Positions 29,463 to 42,341 of a stretch of 53,284 nt of DNA are shown one piece after another. The notes beneath the pieces were generated by a model that worked only from the letters and a program-made list of their open reading frames with translations, did not search any database and was not told where the DNA came from. Location: the NCBI RefSeq assembly GCF_008017755.1, contig NZ_VRTS01000013.1, positions 1 to 53,284 of the forward strand, written 5' to 3'. Position numbers and translations under genes: made by a program. Source of the DNA: Alkalisalibacterium limincola. GTDB lineage: Bacteria > Pseudomonadota > Gammaproteobacteria > Xanthomonadales > Xanthomonadaceae. Numbering within the stretch: the first letter of the stretch is position 1; every line of letters begins with the position of its first letter.

Positions 29463-30662
29463 TTACTGCAGTTCGGCGAAGAAGCTGCGGATGCGCTCCA
29501 GGCCATCGGCCAGTTGCGCGGTCGGGCAGGTGTAGCTGACCCGCAGCGCGCGCGGCTCGCCAAAGGCCGAACCCGGCACGCAGGCCACGCCCTTGGCTTC
29601 GAGCAGCGCGTCGCACAGGTCGACGTCGTTGTTGATCGCGCGGCCCGAGTGCGACTTGCCAAACGCACAGCTGATGTCGGGGAAGACGTAGAACGCGCCC
29701 TGCGGCATCGGGCATTCCACGCCGGGGATCGAGCGGAACATGCCCACGACCTGGTCGCGCTTGGCCTGGAACTCGACGCACTTGGACTCCGGCACGTCCT
29801 GCGGACCCGACAGCGCCGCGACCGCACCCGCGGTGACGATCTCCGGGATGTTGGTGATGTGGTTCGAATTGAGCGTCACCACCGCCTTCGCGATCGACTC
29901 CGGGCCGGCCATCAGGCCGACGCGCCAGCCGGGCATGCCGTAGGTCTTCGACAGCGAGTCGACGAAGATCACCCGGTCGCGCAGCTCGGGACGGGCATTG
30001 ATGAAGTTGTGGTAGCCGACATCGTCGAAGACCATCTTGTTGTAGATGTCGTCGGTGATCACCCAGGTGTCCGGGTGCTTCACCAGCACGTCGGCAAGCG
30101 CGGCGATCTCGTCCTTCGTGTAGACCATGCCGGTCGGGTTGGACGGGTTGTTGAACAGGAACAGCGCCGGCTTGGAGGCCAGTGCCTCGTCGAGCTGGGC
30201 AGGGGTCATCTTGTAGTCCTGCTCCGGCGGACACGGCAGCAGCTTGATCTTCGCGCCGACGATCTCGGCGATGTCGACGTAGCTGGTCCAGTACGGGGTC
30301 GGGAACGCGACCTCGTCGCCCTCGTCGAGGATCGCCTCGAACAGGTTGTAGAGGATGTGCTTGGCACCCACGGCCACCGCGCAGTTCTCGCGCGCGTAGC
30401 CGGTCAGCCCCAGTCCCTCCATGTGCCCCAGGAAGGCGTCGAGCAGTCGAACGTCGCCGCGGTTGGAGCCGTAGGAACCCGAGTCGTGTTCCAGGGCGTC
30501 GCGCACCGCCTGGTAGACGTGCTCGCCGGGCAGGAAGTTCGGTACGCCGATCGAGAAGCTCACGACGTCGCGACCCTGGGCCTGGAGCTGCTTGGCCTTG
30601 TCGAAGATCTGCATGATCGCGCTGGGCTTGGCGCGGCCCACGCGGGCGGCGAGCTTGGGCAT
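29463..30662 (-). CDS. Class I aminotransferase, aspartate aminotransferase type
   Basis: A 399-residue PLP enzyme of fold type I. The family signatures are NNPSNPTG at 171-178, the PLP-ring Asp in [11 protein letters not shown] near 204-213, and the Schiff-base Lys239 in [15 protein letters not shown]. The style is that of subgroup Ib aspartate aminotransferases, which also accept related substrates. It would interconvert aspartate and oxaloacetate with 2-oxoglutarate/glutamate. The neighbouring mdh supports a role in oxaloacetate metabolism. Exact amino-acid specificity is not certain from sequence. Confidence 0.9.
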   Translation of the reverse strand: MPKLAARVGRAKPSAIMQIFDKAKQLQAQGRDVVSFSIGVPNFLPGEHVYQAVRDALEHDSGSYGSNRGDVRLLDAFLGHMEGLGLTGYARENCAVAVGAKHILYNLFEAILDEGDEVAFPTPYWTSYVDIAEIVGAKIKLLPCPPEQDYKMTPAQLDEALASKPALFLFNNPSNPTGMVYTKDEIAALADVLVKHPDTWVITDDIYNKMVFDDVGYHNFINARPELRDRVIFVDSLSKTYGMPGWRVGLMAGPESIAKAVVTLNSNHITNIPEIVTAGAVAALSGPQDVPESKCVEFQAKRDQVVGMFRSIPGVECPMPQGAFYVFPDISCAFGKSHSGRAINNDVDLCDALLEAKGVACVPGSAFGEPRALRVSYTCPTAQLADGLERIRSFFAELQ

Positions 30663-30724
30663 TTCGGGTCCTCGAATCGGGTGGGAACGGGGTCGGGCAA
30701 GCCCCCGATTCTAGCATGCAGGCC

Positions 30725-33399
30725 TCAGCCCGCTCTCCCCCGGGAGGCCCGGCGGCGGGACGCCCGCGCATGCAGGACGGCCTTCTCCAGCTCGACCAGC
30801 ACGAACACCACCAGCGCGACGATGGCGATCCACAGCCAGTGCCCGGCGGCTGGCATCGCGGTACCGAACACCGCCTGCGCCGGCGGCCAGGCGGTGATCG
30901 TGCCCTGCATGAGGAGCAACGCCCCGACACACACCCAGGCCCAGGGGTTGGCGAACAGGGCCTGCGGCGTCCAGCCTGGCGACACCCAGCGGCGTGCGCA
31001 GAACAGGTAGGCCAGCTGCGCGGCCACCAAGGTGTTCATCGCGACGGTGCGCGCCACCTCGGCGCCTGCACCGGAATCGATCGCCATGCGGAACGTGGCG
31101 AACACGCCGACGGTCATCAGCACCCCCACCCAGGCCACGCGCCAGCCCACGTAGGCCGTCACCAGGCCCCGACCCGGCGGCCGCGGCGATCGCTGCATGA
31201 CCTGGCCCTCCGGCGGCTCGAACGCCACCGCCATGGCCAGGGTCACGGCGGTGACCATGTTGATCCAGAGGATCTGCACCGGCGTGATCGGCAGGCTCAT
31301 GCCCATCAGGGCGGCCACCAGCACCACCAGCGCCTGGGCGGCATTGGTCGGCAGGATGAACATCAGCGCCTTGCGGATGTTGTCGTACACGCCCCGCCCC
31401 TCCTCGACGCCGGCGACGATCGAGGCGAAGTTGTCGTCGGCCAGCACGATCTCGGCCGCCTGGCGCGAGGCCTCGGTGCCCTTGATGCCCATCGCCACGC
31501 CGATGTCGGCGCGCTTGAGCGCCGGGGCGTCGTTGGCCCCGTCGCCGGTCATCGCGACCACCGCGCCGCCTGCCTGCAGCGCTTCCACGAGGCGCAGCTT
31601 GTGCTCGGGCGTGGTGCGGGCGAAGACGCTGCACCCGGCCGCTGCTTCCCTCAGGCCATTCGCGTCGAGCTTGTCCAGTTCCGGACCGGTCATGACCCGC
31701 TCACCGTCACCAATACCCAACTGTCCGGCGATGGCCTTCGCGGTGGCCGCATGGTCCCCGGTGATCATCGCCACCCGGATGCCGGCGCTGCGGCAGGCCG
31801 ACAGCGCGGCAGGAACCTCCTCGCGCGGCGGATCCTCGAAGGCGACGAAGCCGAGCAGGCAACCACCCTTGGCCAGGTCGTCAACGTGCAGCCCCTTGCC
31901 GCCGCCCAGTTCGCGCGCGTGCTCGGCGAAAGCCAGCACGCGGTATCCCGACCGGGCGAGTCCTTCCATGCGCGCCATCCAGGCCTCGGCATCCAGCGCC
32001 ACCGGCTCGTCACCGTCGAGTGCCTGGTCGCAACGCGACATCACCGCCTCCGGGGCACCCTTGAGGCAGACCCGTTCGCCGTGGGCGGTCGCCATGAACT
32101 TGGCATCGGAGGAAAACGGCAGCATCGCGTCGCGGGGGTTCGCATCCCGCACGCCGGCCACGTCCAGGCCCGAGTCGAGCGCCAGTTGAACCAGGGCGCG
32201 CTCCAGGGGGTCCCCGGCATGCGCATCCTCGGCCACGTCGTTGCACAGCACCGCGGCCTCGAGAAGACGACGGTGGCCGCTGCGCGCGGGGTCGACTTCG
32301 TCGGGAGGCCACGCCTGTGCAGCCGTGGCGATCTTTCGGGCCACCAGTTCGTTGCGGGTCAGCGTGCCGGTCTTGTCGGTGCAGATCACGCTCACCGCGC
32401 CCAGGGTCTCCACGGCCGGAAGCCGTCGCACCCCGGCCTTGCGGGCCGCCATGCGCTGCACCCCGATGGCCAGCGTCACCGTGATGATCGCCGGCAGGCC
32501 TTCGGGAATCGCCGCCACGGCCAGGGCCACGCCGGCCAGGAAGGCGTCGCCGATCGGCGTCGCATGCCACCACACCGCCACCAGCCCCATCGCTGCGGCA
32601 ACCGCCAGGATCAGCACGGCGAGGCTGCGCCCGAAGCGGGTGATGTCGCGCAACAGTGGCGTGGTCAGCGTCCCGACGCCCTCCAGCAGGTGGCTGATGC
32701 GGCCCAGCTCGGTCGCCTCGCCAGTGGCCACCACCACGCCACTCCCCTGTCCCAGGGTCACCATGCTGCTGGCGTGCACCAGCGAGGCACGCTCCGCGAG
32801 CGCGCGTCCTCCGGGTCGGCCGAGGCCGACTTGTCCACGGGGACCGACTCGCCGGTCAGGGCGGCCTGGTCGACCTGCATGCCGTGCGCCTCGATCATGC
32901 GCAGGTCGGCCGGGACGCGGTCGCCGGCCTTGAGCGACACCAGGTCGCCGGGCACCAGCGTTTCCGCCGGCTCCACCGTCCAGCGTCCCCGGCGACGGAC
33001 GCGCGCCTTGGGCGCGAGCATGCGGCCGATCGCCTCCATCGCGCGCTCGGCCTTGCCTTCCTGGATGAAGCCGATCAGTGCATTGACCAGCACCACGGCA
33101 AGGATGACCGCCGCGTCGACGCGGTGTCCAAGCACCAGCGCCGCCACGGCGGCCACCAGCAGCAGGTGGATCAGGACGTTGTTGAACTGGGCCAGCCATC
33201 GCCGCCACGCGGGCCGGGGCGGCGGTGCGGGAAGGCGGTTCTCCCCGTAGCGTTCGCGGTGCTCGCGCACCTGCTCCTGGTCGAGCCCCCCGGGGCCCGA
33301 ACCAAGCCGCTCCAGGACCTCGGCGGCTTCAAGCGCATGCCAGGGCACCGGTGCATCGGCCGGGTCGGGATTCGTGCGCTCGTCTTCCAGGGCAGCCAT
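30725..33399 (-). CDS. P2-type cation-transporting ATPase, with frameshift
   Basis: With one restored base, this is an 891-residue P-type ATPase. It has an N-terminal cation ATPase domain (WHALEAAEVLERLGSGPGGL), the actuator motif TGESVPVDK, the phosphorylated Asp in CTDKTGTLT (about residue 342), MITGDHAATAKAIA and TGDGANDAPALKRADIG, plus about ten membrane helices. The M4 motif AAIPEGLPA is as in Ca2+ pumps, but M5 reads TNAAQ and M6 reads WINMVTAV, so the Glu and Asp ligands of Ca2+ pumps are replaced by Gln and Ala. The cation is therefore uncertain; it resembles the CtpF-like group. The frame breaks near 32803, a single-base loss. Confidence 0.87.
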
Positions 33400-33456
33400 G
33401 CCCCAAAGCTACCGCAGCCGGGGGCTTCCCACCCGACTGCGGTCAAAATCGGATCC

Positions 33457-33963
<507 letters not shown>

Positions 33964-34064
33964 GGGGAAACCTCGGGGATCGATGGGAGGGAAGTGCCCG
34001 GGGGGCCCGGGACGCGGCCGACGGCCGGCTGAACACGAATAATGCCATGCAGCCCGGAAAACCG

Positions 34065-34092
34065 CTGCAGCGCAACATGATCGCGTTATACT
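34065..34092 (+). promoter_or_regulatory. Putative sigma-70 promoter of typA
   Basis: A -10 box TATACT (34087-34092) is preceded at 16 bases by CTGCAG (34065-34070), a weak -35. The start of transcription would be near 34099, about 40 nt before the typA ATG. Confidence 0.45.
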
Positions 34093-34137
34093 GCTCGACT
34101 TCCCTGCCAAAAGTGCGCCTGCCGGCGCGGTATCCCC

Positions 34138-35982
<1,845 letters not shown>

Positions 35983-36009
35983 TGCGACTTCGCTTGAAGG
36001 TGTGACCGG

Positions 36010-36038
36010 AGGGGGCCGATACTGGCCCCCTTTCCTTT
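36010..36038 (+). terminator. Rho-independent terminator of typA
   Basis: Stem AGGGGGCC (36010-36017) and GGCCCCCT (36024-36031) with loop GATACT, followed by TTCCTTT. It lies 28 bases after the typA stop and only 13 bases before the next ATG at 36051, so the next gene must have a promoter within or upstream of it or depend on read-through. Confidence 0.78.
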
Positions 36039-36050
36039 GGTGGAGGCCGC

Positions 36051-36841
36051 ATGGCCAGCAACGGCGACAACGCGAATGCCAAACTGGCGGTGCTGATCGA
36101 CGGCGACAACGCCCCGCCCTCGATCGCCGAGGGGCTGATGTCGGAGATCGCCCGCTACGGCATCGCCAGCGTCAAGCGCGCCTACGGCGACTGGACCACG
36201 CCCAACCTCAAGGGCTGGAAGCAGGTGCTGCTGGACCTGTCGATCCAGCCGATCCAGCAGTTCCGCTACACGGTCGGCAAGAACGCGTCGGACAGCGCGC
36301 TGATCATCGACGCGATGGACCTGATGCACACCGGCCGCTTCGACGGGTTCTGCATCGTTTCAAGCGACTCCGACTTCACCCGCCTGGCCAGCCGGCTTCG
36401 CGAGCAGGGCCTGACCGTCTACGGCTTCGGCGAGCGCAAGACGCCCTCGCCCTTCGTCTCCTCCTGCGACAAGTTCATCTACACCGACCTGCTGGGCGCG
36501 CAGTCGGCCGAAACCAGTCCGAGGAAGCTCGACGAGAAGGCGCTGCACGCCGACAAGCGCCTGTCGAAGCTGCTCGCCGAGGCGGTCGACGATGCCTCCG
36601 ACGAGGACGGCTGGGCGCAGCTGGGCCCGGTGGGCAGCCACATCGCCAAGCAGGCGCCGGACTTCGATCCGCGCGTGTGGGGCTACCGCAAGCTCAGCGA
36701 CCTGGTGCGTGCATTGAGTGCCTACGAGGTGGAGGAGCGTGGCGGCAACGGCCAGTCCACCTCGATCTACGTCCGCGCGCGGCCAGTGGGCTCCGAGGTC
36801 GCGGCGAAAAGTCGAGCCGTCGGCGCAGGAGTTCACGATGA
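36051..36841 (+). CDS. NYN domain protein with OST-HTH/LOTUS domain, with frameshift
   Basis: A putative RNase of the LabA/DUF88 type. The NYN (PIN-like) domain carries the acidic residues Asp17/Asp19 (LIDGDNAPP), Asp87 (IIDAMDLM) and Asp106/Asp108 (SSDSDF). A C-terminal OST-HTH/LOTUS RNA-binding domain covers about residues 165-245 ([10 protein letters not shown] to [10 protein letters not shown]). In the raw frame the ORF runs far into the next gene. Adding one A to the A4 run at 36807-36810 gives a basic tail ending [11 protein letters not shown] and a stop at 36841 that overlaps the next ATG (ATGA). RNase activity is inferred from family only. Confidence 0.82.
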
Positions 36842-37269
36842 ACGACGCGGCACCCGCCCCGACCGCGATCCACGCCATCGCCCAGATCGCGGTGACCTGC
36901 CACGACGTCGAGCGCGCCACCGCCTTCTACCGCGACGCGCTGGGTTTGCCGTTCCTGTTCGCCGCCGAGGGCATGGCCTTCTTCCAGTGCGGGCCGACGC
37001 GGCTGATGCTGAGCCTGCCCAGCGCCGAGGAGTTCGACCACCCGACCTCGCTGATCTACCTCGCCGTCAGCGACATCGAGGCCCGGGTGCGTGAAATGAA
37101 GGCACGCGGCGTCGAGTTCCGTCGCGAGGCCACGCTGACCCACCAGGCGCCGACCTATGCGCTGTGGCTGGCCTTCCTGCGCGACAGCGAGGGCAACACC
37201 CTGGCGCTGATGGAAGAGAAGGCGAACCGCTTCGGTGCGACCCCACCGTCCGGCGTGGCGGACGCCTGA
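36838..37269 (+). CDS. VOC (glyoxalase/bleomycin-resistance fold) family protein
   Basis: A 143-residue protein with one vicinal oxygen chelate unit pair: IAQIAVTCHDVERATAFYRD near residues 13-32, LGLPFLFAAEGMAFFQCGPTR, and a C-terminal RDSEGNTLALMEE. The possible metal ligands are not fully recognisable, so enzymatic function (isomerase, dioxygenase or resistance protein) cannot be chosen. Its start overlaps the NYN gene's stop after frame repair, so the two are probably co-translated. It converges with the DAHP synthase gene. Confidence 0.85.
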   Translation: MNDAAPAPTAIHAIAQIAVTCHDVERATAFYRDALGLPFLFAAEGMAFFQCGPTRLMLSLPSAEEFDHPTSLIYLAVSDIEARVREMKARGVEFRREATLTHQAPTYALWLAFLRDSEGNTLALMEEKANRFGATPPSGVADA

Positions 37270-37289
37270 AGCGCAGCGCCGATCGGTGG

Positions 37290-37319
37290 GCCGCCCCGGC
37301 CCTAGCGGACCGGGGCGGC
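37290..37319. terminator. Bidirectional hairpin between VOC and DAHP synthase genes
   Basis: A perfect 10-bp inverted repeat, GCCGCCCCGG (37290-37299) and CCGGGGCGGC (37310-37319), with a 10-base loop. The DAHP synthase stop codon (37302-37304) lies within the loop. No strong T-run follows on either strand, so terminator function is only likely. Confidence 0.5.
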
Positions 37320-38693
37320 GAGCTGGGCGTGCTTGCGCACGATCAGCATCGCGATCTCCAGCGACTGCTCGTAGTTCAGCCGCGGGTCCACCGTCGAGCG
37401 GTAGGCGCGCGTCAGGTCGGCCTCGACAAGCTCGCGTGCCCCGCCGAGGCACTCGGTGACGTCCTCGCCGGTGAGCTCCAGGTGCACGCCGCCCAGGCGC
37501 GTGCCCGACGCGGCATGCAGCTCGAACGCCTGCTCGAGCTCGCTGCGGATGTTTGCAAAGCGCCGGGTCTTGTAGCCGTTGCTGGTGGACTCGGTGTTGC
37601 CATGCATCGGGTCGGCGATCCACAGCACGCGCCGGCCCTCGCGGCGCACCGCCTCGAGCAGCGGAGGCAGCTTCGATTCGACCTCGCCCGCACCCATGCG
37701 ATGAATCAGGGTCAGGCGGCCGGGCTCGTCCTCGGGATTGAGCAGGTCGATCAGCGACAACAGCTTGTCCGGCGTGACGGTCGGACCGACCTTGATGCCG
37801 ATCGGATTGCGGATGCCGCGCATGTATTCCACGTGCGCGTCGTCCGCCGCGGCGGTGCGCATGCCGATCCACGGGAAATGCGTGGACAGGTTGAACCAGC
37901 CCCACTGCCTGGGCACCTCGCGGGTCATCGACTCCTCGTAGGGCAGCAGCAGCGCCTCGTGCGAGGTGAAGAAGTCCACGCGATTGAGGTTGTGCACTTC
38001 TTCGCCGGACAACGTTTCCATGAAGCGCACCGAATCGCCGATCGCGTCGACCATGCGGTGGTACTCCGCCGCCAGGTCCGAACGACCGACCCAGCCCAGC
38101 TCCCAGTACTCGGGATGGTGCAGGTCGGCGAAGCCACCATCGATCAGCGCACGGACGAAATTCATCGTCATCGCCGAACGGGCGTGGCCCTTGATCATGC
38201 GCCGCGGATCGGGGCGACGCGAAGTCTCGTCGAAGCCCGGCGCGTTGATGAAGTCCCCGCGGTAGCTCGGCAGCGTCACCCCGTCCCGGGTCTCGGTGTC
38301 GGCCGAGCGCGGCTTGGCGTACTGGCCGGCGAAGCGCCCCACCCTGACCACCGGCAGGCGCATGCCGTGCACCAGAACCAGGCTCATCTGCAACAGGACC
38401 TTGAGCCGGTTCGAGACCAGGCCCGACTCGCAATCGGCGAAGCTCTCGGCGCAGTCCCCGCCCTGCAACAGGAAACGCTTGCCCTCCTGGGCCTCGGCAA
38501 GCTGGCGCTTGAGGCTCAGGATCTCCCAAGAGGTCACCAACGGCGGCAGTCGGCGCAACTCCGCCAATGCATCGGCCAGGGCGGCGGCATCCGGGTAGCT
38601 GGGCTGCTGCCGCGCCTGGAATGCCTGCCAACTGTCCGGGGCCCAATCGATGGGCAGACTGACGGGCTGGGGCTGGGTGTCGCGAGGGCTCAT
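37302..38693 (-). CDS. Class II 3-deoxy-D-arabino-heptulosonate 7-phosphate synthase
   Basis: A 463-residue enzyme for the first step of the shikimate pathway, condensing PEP and erythrose 4-phosphate. It belongs to the class II (plant-like) family: ATVLLQGGDCAESF-type motif seen as FLLQGGDCAESF with the metal-binding Cys, RVGRFAGQYAKPRS, SHEALLLPYEESMTR, IRNPIGIKVGPTV and WIADPMHGNT. The length is normal. The start MSPRDTQPQ at 38693 is chosen on family length; an ATG at 38717 would add eight residues. It is downstream of dsbB on the same strand. Confidence 0.93.
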   Translation of the reverse strand: MSPRDTQPQPVSLPIDWAPDSWQAFQARQQPSYPDAAALADALAELRRLPPLVTSWEILSLKRQLAEAQEGKRFLLQGGDCAESFADCESGLVSNRLKVLLQMSLVLVHGMRLPVVRVGRFAGQYAKPRSADTETRDGVTLPSYRGDFINAPGFDETSRRPDPRRMIKGHARSAMTMNFVRALIDGGFADLHHPEYWELGWVGRSDLAAEYHRMVDAIGDSVRFMETLSGEEVHNLNRVDFFTSHEALLLPYEESMTREVPRQWGWFNLSTHFPWIGMRTAAADDAHVEYMRGIRNPIGIKVGPTVTPDKLLSLIDLLNPEDEPGRLTLIHRMGAGEVESKLPPLLEAVRREGRRVLWIADPMHGNTESTSNGYKTRRFANIRSELEQAFELHAASGTRLGGVHLELTGEDVTECLGGARELVEADLTRAYRSTVDPRLNYEQSLEIAMLIVRKHAQLAAPVR

Positions 38694-38763
38694 TGATCGA
38701 TCACTGCTGCGTTGCATCAAAGAATGATGCCACATGGACGTCGTCGCGCAATGAAAGCCCTGC

Positions 38764-39276
38764 TCAGCGCCGGTGCAGGCCGGCAAGGACCGCCCACGCA
38801 CCGAGCACAACGAACGCGATCAGCGTCCACGCCGGCATCGACAGACCGAGGAAGGTCCAGTCGATCTCGGCACACTCGCCCGACCCGGTGAACACCCGCC
38901 GGATCACTTCACCGATGCCGAAGGCCTCGCGCATGTACTCGAGGCTCATCATCGAGCATGCGGGAACCTCGTCGGCAGGCAGGTTCTGCAGCCATACATG
39001 GCGACCGGCCACACCGGCGCCGACCCCCGAGGCGATCAGGCCCAGCACCCCGAACCCGATGCGCAGCGGTCCGGGACGCGGGCCCACCACGGTGCCGGCG
39101 AGGAACACCAGGCCCAGGGCGATGACGGCCATGCGCTGGAAGACACACAGCGGGCAGGGTTCGAGGCCCAGGCCGTGCTGTGCGTAAAGCGCGTAGCCCA
39201 TCAGGCCGACACAGGCCAGGAAGCCGGCGCCGAAGCGCTGACGAAACGACCAGGCAAGGGGATTGGGAGACATCAT
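38764..39276 (-). CDS. dsbB: Disulfide bond formation protein DsbB
   Basis: A 170-residue inner-membrane quinone reductase that reoxidises DsbA in the periplasm. Four hydrophobic helices are visible. The first periplasmic loop has the redox pair Cys41-Cys44 (EPCPLCVFQRM), and the second has Cys107 (VPACSMM) and Cys135 (GSGEC), the four essential cysteines of the family. The double ATG at 39271-39276 follows GGAAG. It is downstream of the alpha ribosomal operon's terminator. No dsbA is in the window. Confidence 0.92.
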   Translation of the reverse strand: MMSPNPLAWSFRQRFGAGFLACVGLMGYALYAQHGLGLEPCPLCVFQRMAVIALGLVFLAGTVVGPRPGPLRIGFGVLGLIASGVGAGVAGRHVWLQNLPADEVPACSMMSLEYMREAFGIGEVIRRVFTGSGECAEIDWTFLGLSMPAWTLIAFVVLGAWAVLAGLHRR

Positions 39277-39304
39277 CGCTTCCAGGCTCGTGGGTCGGGA
39301 CAGC

Positions 39305-39332
39305 ATTGGGGAATCGGGATTGGGGAATCGGG
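39305..39332. repeat. Two tandem 14-bp repeats
   Basis: The unit ATTGGGGAATCGGG occurs twice in direct tandem (39305-39318 and 39319-39332), in the gap between dsbB and rplQ. Short G-rich units of this kind are common between genes in Xanthomonadales genomes, from general recollection; function is unknown. Confidence 0.85.
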
Positions 39333-39431
39333 CGCCACGCTACCGCAAGCCGACCGCCCGCGCGAGCGCGGTAGCAGCCCAGATAGACCGCCAGGCGCCC
39401 CAGGGGTTCCCTCCGCTCCGACGGCACCCAC

Positions 39432-39458
39432 AAAAAAACCCCGGCGAACCGGGGTTTT
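39432..39458 (-). terminator. Rho-independent terminator of the alpha operon
   Basis: On the minus strand AAAACCCCGG and CCGGGGTTTT form a 10-bp stem capped by a TTCG tetraloop, followed by more T residues. It lies 33 bases after the rplQ stop. Confidence 0.93.
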
Positions 39459-39491
39459 CCGTGCACGGCGCGAGCGCCGGCAGAAAGCAGC

Positions 39492-39884
39492 TTACTCGGC
39501 CGTCTGGCCCTCGCCCGCGTCGCTGCGCGGACGGTCCACCAGCTCGACGTACGCCATCGGCGCGTTGTCGCCCGGGCGGAAGCCGCACTTGAGGATACGG
39601 ACGTAACCGCCCGGACGCTCCTGGTAGCGCGGACCCAGTTCGACGAACAGCTTGCCGACCGCTTCCTTGTCGCGCAGGCGCGAGAAGGCGAGGCGGCGGT
39701 TGGCGACGCCGTCGATCTTGGCCAGGGTGATCATCGGCTCGGCGACCCGACGAAGTTCCTTCGCCTTGGGCAGCGTGGTGCGGATGAGCTCGTGCTTGAA
39801 CAGCGAGGCTGCCATGTTCTTGAACATGGCCTCGCGGTGGGCGCTGGTGCGGCTGAACTTGCGGCCGGATTTACGGTGGCGCAT
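39492..39884 (-). CDS. rplQ: 50S ribosomal protein L17
   Basis: A 130-residue large-subunit protein, last gene of the alpha operon. The family start [20 protein letters not shown] and the [14 protein letters not shown] segment identify it. It ends in a short acidic tail. L17 binds near the exit tunnel on the 50S subunit. A strong terminator follows, and the gene is 35 bases after rpoA. Confidence 0.97.
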   Translation of the reverse strand: MRHRKSGRKFSRTSAHREAMFKNMAASLFKHELIRTTLPKAKELRRVAEPMITLAKIDGVANRRLAFSRLRDKEAVGKLFVELGPRYQERPGGYVRILKCGFRPGDNAPMAYVELVDRPRSDAGEGQTAE

Positions 39885-39919
39885 GGCTGATTATCCTATT
39901 CTCTAAAAGCTCTGGGCGT

Positions 39920-40915
39920 TCAGCCCAGCATGCCCTGCTGGAGACCGGCCGGCGGCCAGTTCTCGAGCTTCATGCCCAGGGAAAGACCGTGCTGTGCAAG
40001 GACTTCCTTGATCTCGGTAAGCGACTTCTTGCCCAGGTTCGGGGTCTTGAGCAGCTCGACCTCCGTACGCTGGATCAGGTCGCCGATGTAGTAGATGTTC
40101 TCGGCCTTGAGGCAGTTGGCCGAACGCACCGTCAGCTCCAGGTCGTCGATCGGACGCAGCAGCGTCGGATCGATGCCACCGGTGTCCGGCTCCGGCTTGG
40201 CGCCGGTGGTCTGGCTGAAGTCACCGAAGATAGACAGCTGGTCGGTGAGGATCTGGGCGGCGGTGCGCACCGCTTCCTCGGCCTCGATCGTGCCGTTGGT
40301 CTCGATGTCCAGCACCAGCTTGTCGAGGTCGGTGCGCTGCTCGACGCGGGCAGCCTCGACCGCGTACGCGACGCGGCTGACCGGGCAGAACGACGCGTCC
40401 AGCATCAGGCGGCCGATCGCACGGGCCTCCTCGTCCGGACGACGGCGCGCCGCGGCCGGCTGGTAGCCGAAGCCCCGCTCGATCTTCAGGCGCATGTTGA
40501 GCGCCGTGTCCTTGGTCAGCTCGCAGATCACGTGGCCGGGGTTGAGCACCTCGACGTTGTGGTCGACCTTGATGTCACCGGCCGTGACCGTGCCCGGACC
40601 CTGCGCGCTGAGGCTCAGGGTGGTGGAGTCCACGCCGTCGAGACGGATGGCCACGTCCTTGAGGTTGAGCAGGATCTCGATGATGTCCTCCTGCAGGCCC
40701 TCCAGGGTCGTGTACTCGTGGAGCACGCCGTCGATCTCGACTTCGGTGATCGCGGCACCCGGAATCGAGGACAGCAGGACGCGGCGCAACGCGTTGCCCA
40801 GCGTGTGGCCATAGCCACGCTCGAGCGGCTCGATGACCACCTTGGCGCGATTCTGGGTGATGCGTTCGATGGCAACGCCGCGCGGACGCAGCACTTGGGT
40901 GGCAGTTACCGACAT
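39920..40915 (-). CDS. rpoA: DNA-directed RNA polymerase alpha subunit
   Basis: A 331-residue subunit that dimerises to start RNA polymerase assembly. The N-terminal domain has [20 protein letters not shown] (near residues 33-52); after a flexible linker, the C-terminal domain (about residues 245-320, including [20 protein letters not shown]) contacts UP elements and activators. Located between rpsD and rplQ as in other gammaproteobacteria. Confidence 0.98.
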   Translation of the reverse strand: MSVTATQVLRPRGVAIERITQNRAKVVIEPLERGYGHTLGNALRRVLLSSIPGAAITEVEIDGVLHEYTTLEGLQEDIIEILLNLKDVAIRLDGVDSTTLSLSAQGPGTVTAGDIKVDHNVEVLNPGHVICELTKDTALNMRLKIERGFGYQPAAARRRPDEEARAIGRLMLDASFCPVSRVAYAVEAARVEQRTDLDKLVLDIETNGTIEAEEAVRTAAQILTDQLSIFGDFSQTTGAKPEPDTGGIDPTLLRPIDDLELTVRSANCLKAENIYYIGDLIQRTEVELLKTPNLGKKSLTEIKEVLAQHGLSLGMKLENWPPAGLQQGMLG

Positions 40916-40937
40916 GGTCAGTGACTCTCCTGAATGA

Positions 40938-41567
<630 letters not shown>

Positions 41568-41582
41568 GGTCTTGTGTGCTCC

Positions 41583-41975
41583 TTAGACGCGGCGCTTCTT
41601 GGGCGGCCGGCAGCCGTTGTGCGGGATCGGCGTCACGTCGATGATGTTCGTGATCTTGTAGCCGACATTGTTCAGCGAGCGGACCGAGGACTCGCGACCC
41701 GGGCCGGGGCCCTTGATGCGCACTTCCAGGGTCTTCAGGCCGTAATCGAGCGCGGCCTTGCCGGCACGCTCGGCGGCGACCTGCGCCGCGAACGGGGTGG
41801 ACTTGCGGGAGCCGCGGAAACCCGCGCCGCCCGAAGTGGCCCACGACAAGGCATTGCCCTGGCGATCGGTGATCGTGATGATCGTGTTGTTGAACGAAGC
41901 CTGGACGTGGGCGATGCCGTCGGTGACGACCCGCTTGATCTTCTTCTTCGTCTTGGCAGCAGCTGGCTTGGCCAT
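41583..41975 (-). CDS. rpsK: 30S ribosomal protein S11
   Basis: A 130-residue platform protein of the small subunit. Identified by [36 protein letters not shown]-type sequence (seen as [16 protein letters not shown]) and the conserved end [12 protein letters not shown]. Located between rpsM and rpsD. Confidence 0.98.
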   Translation of the reverse strand: MAKPAAAKTKKKIKRVVTDGIAHVQASFNNTIITITDRQGNALSWATSGGAGFRGSRKSTPFAAQVAAERAGKAALDYGLKTLEVRIKGPGPGRESSVRSLNNVGYKITNIIDVTPIPHNGCRPPKKRRV

Positions 41976-41984
41976 TGTTATCCC

Positions 41985-42341
41985 TTACTTCTTGATCGCA
42001 CGACGCGGGCCCTTGCGGGTCCGTGCGTTGGTGCGGGTACGCTGGCCGCGCATCGGCAGGCCACGACGATGACGCAGGCCGCGATAGCAACCCAGGTCCA
42101 TCAGGCGCTTGATCGACATGCCGACCTCACGACGCAGGTCGCCCTCGACGATGAACTTGCCGACTTCGGCGCGCAGGCGCTCGACGTCGGGCTCGCTGAG
42201 GTCGCGGATCTTGGTGGTCGGCGTGACTTCCGCCGACTCACAGATCTTCTTCGACCGGGTACGGCCAATGCCGTAAATACTCTGCAGCCCGACCCAGACA
42301 TGTTTCTGGACGGGAAGGTTGACACCCGCAATACGCGCCAT
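41985..42341 (-). CDS. rpsM: 30S ribosomal protein S13
   Basis: A 118-residue head protein contacting the 50S subunit and P-site tRNA. It starts [20 protein letters not shown] and ends in a basic tail [20 protein letters not shown]. It is the first gene of the alpha operon here; in E. coli rpmJ would lie between secY and this gene but it is missing. Confidence 0.98.
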   Translation of the reverse strand: MARIAGVNLPVQKHVWVGLQSIYGIGRTRSKKICESAEVTPTTKIRDLSEPDVERLRAEVGKFIVEGDLRREVGMSIKRLMDLGCYRGLRHRRGLPMRGQRTRTNARTRKGPRRAIKK

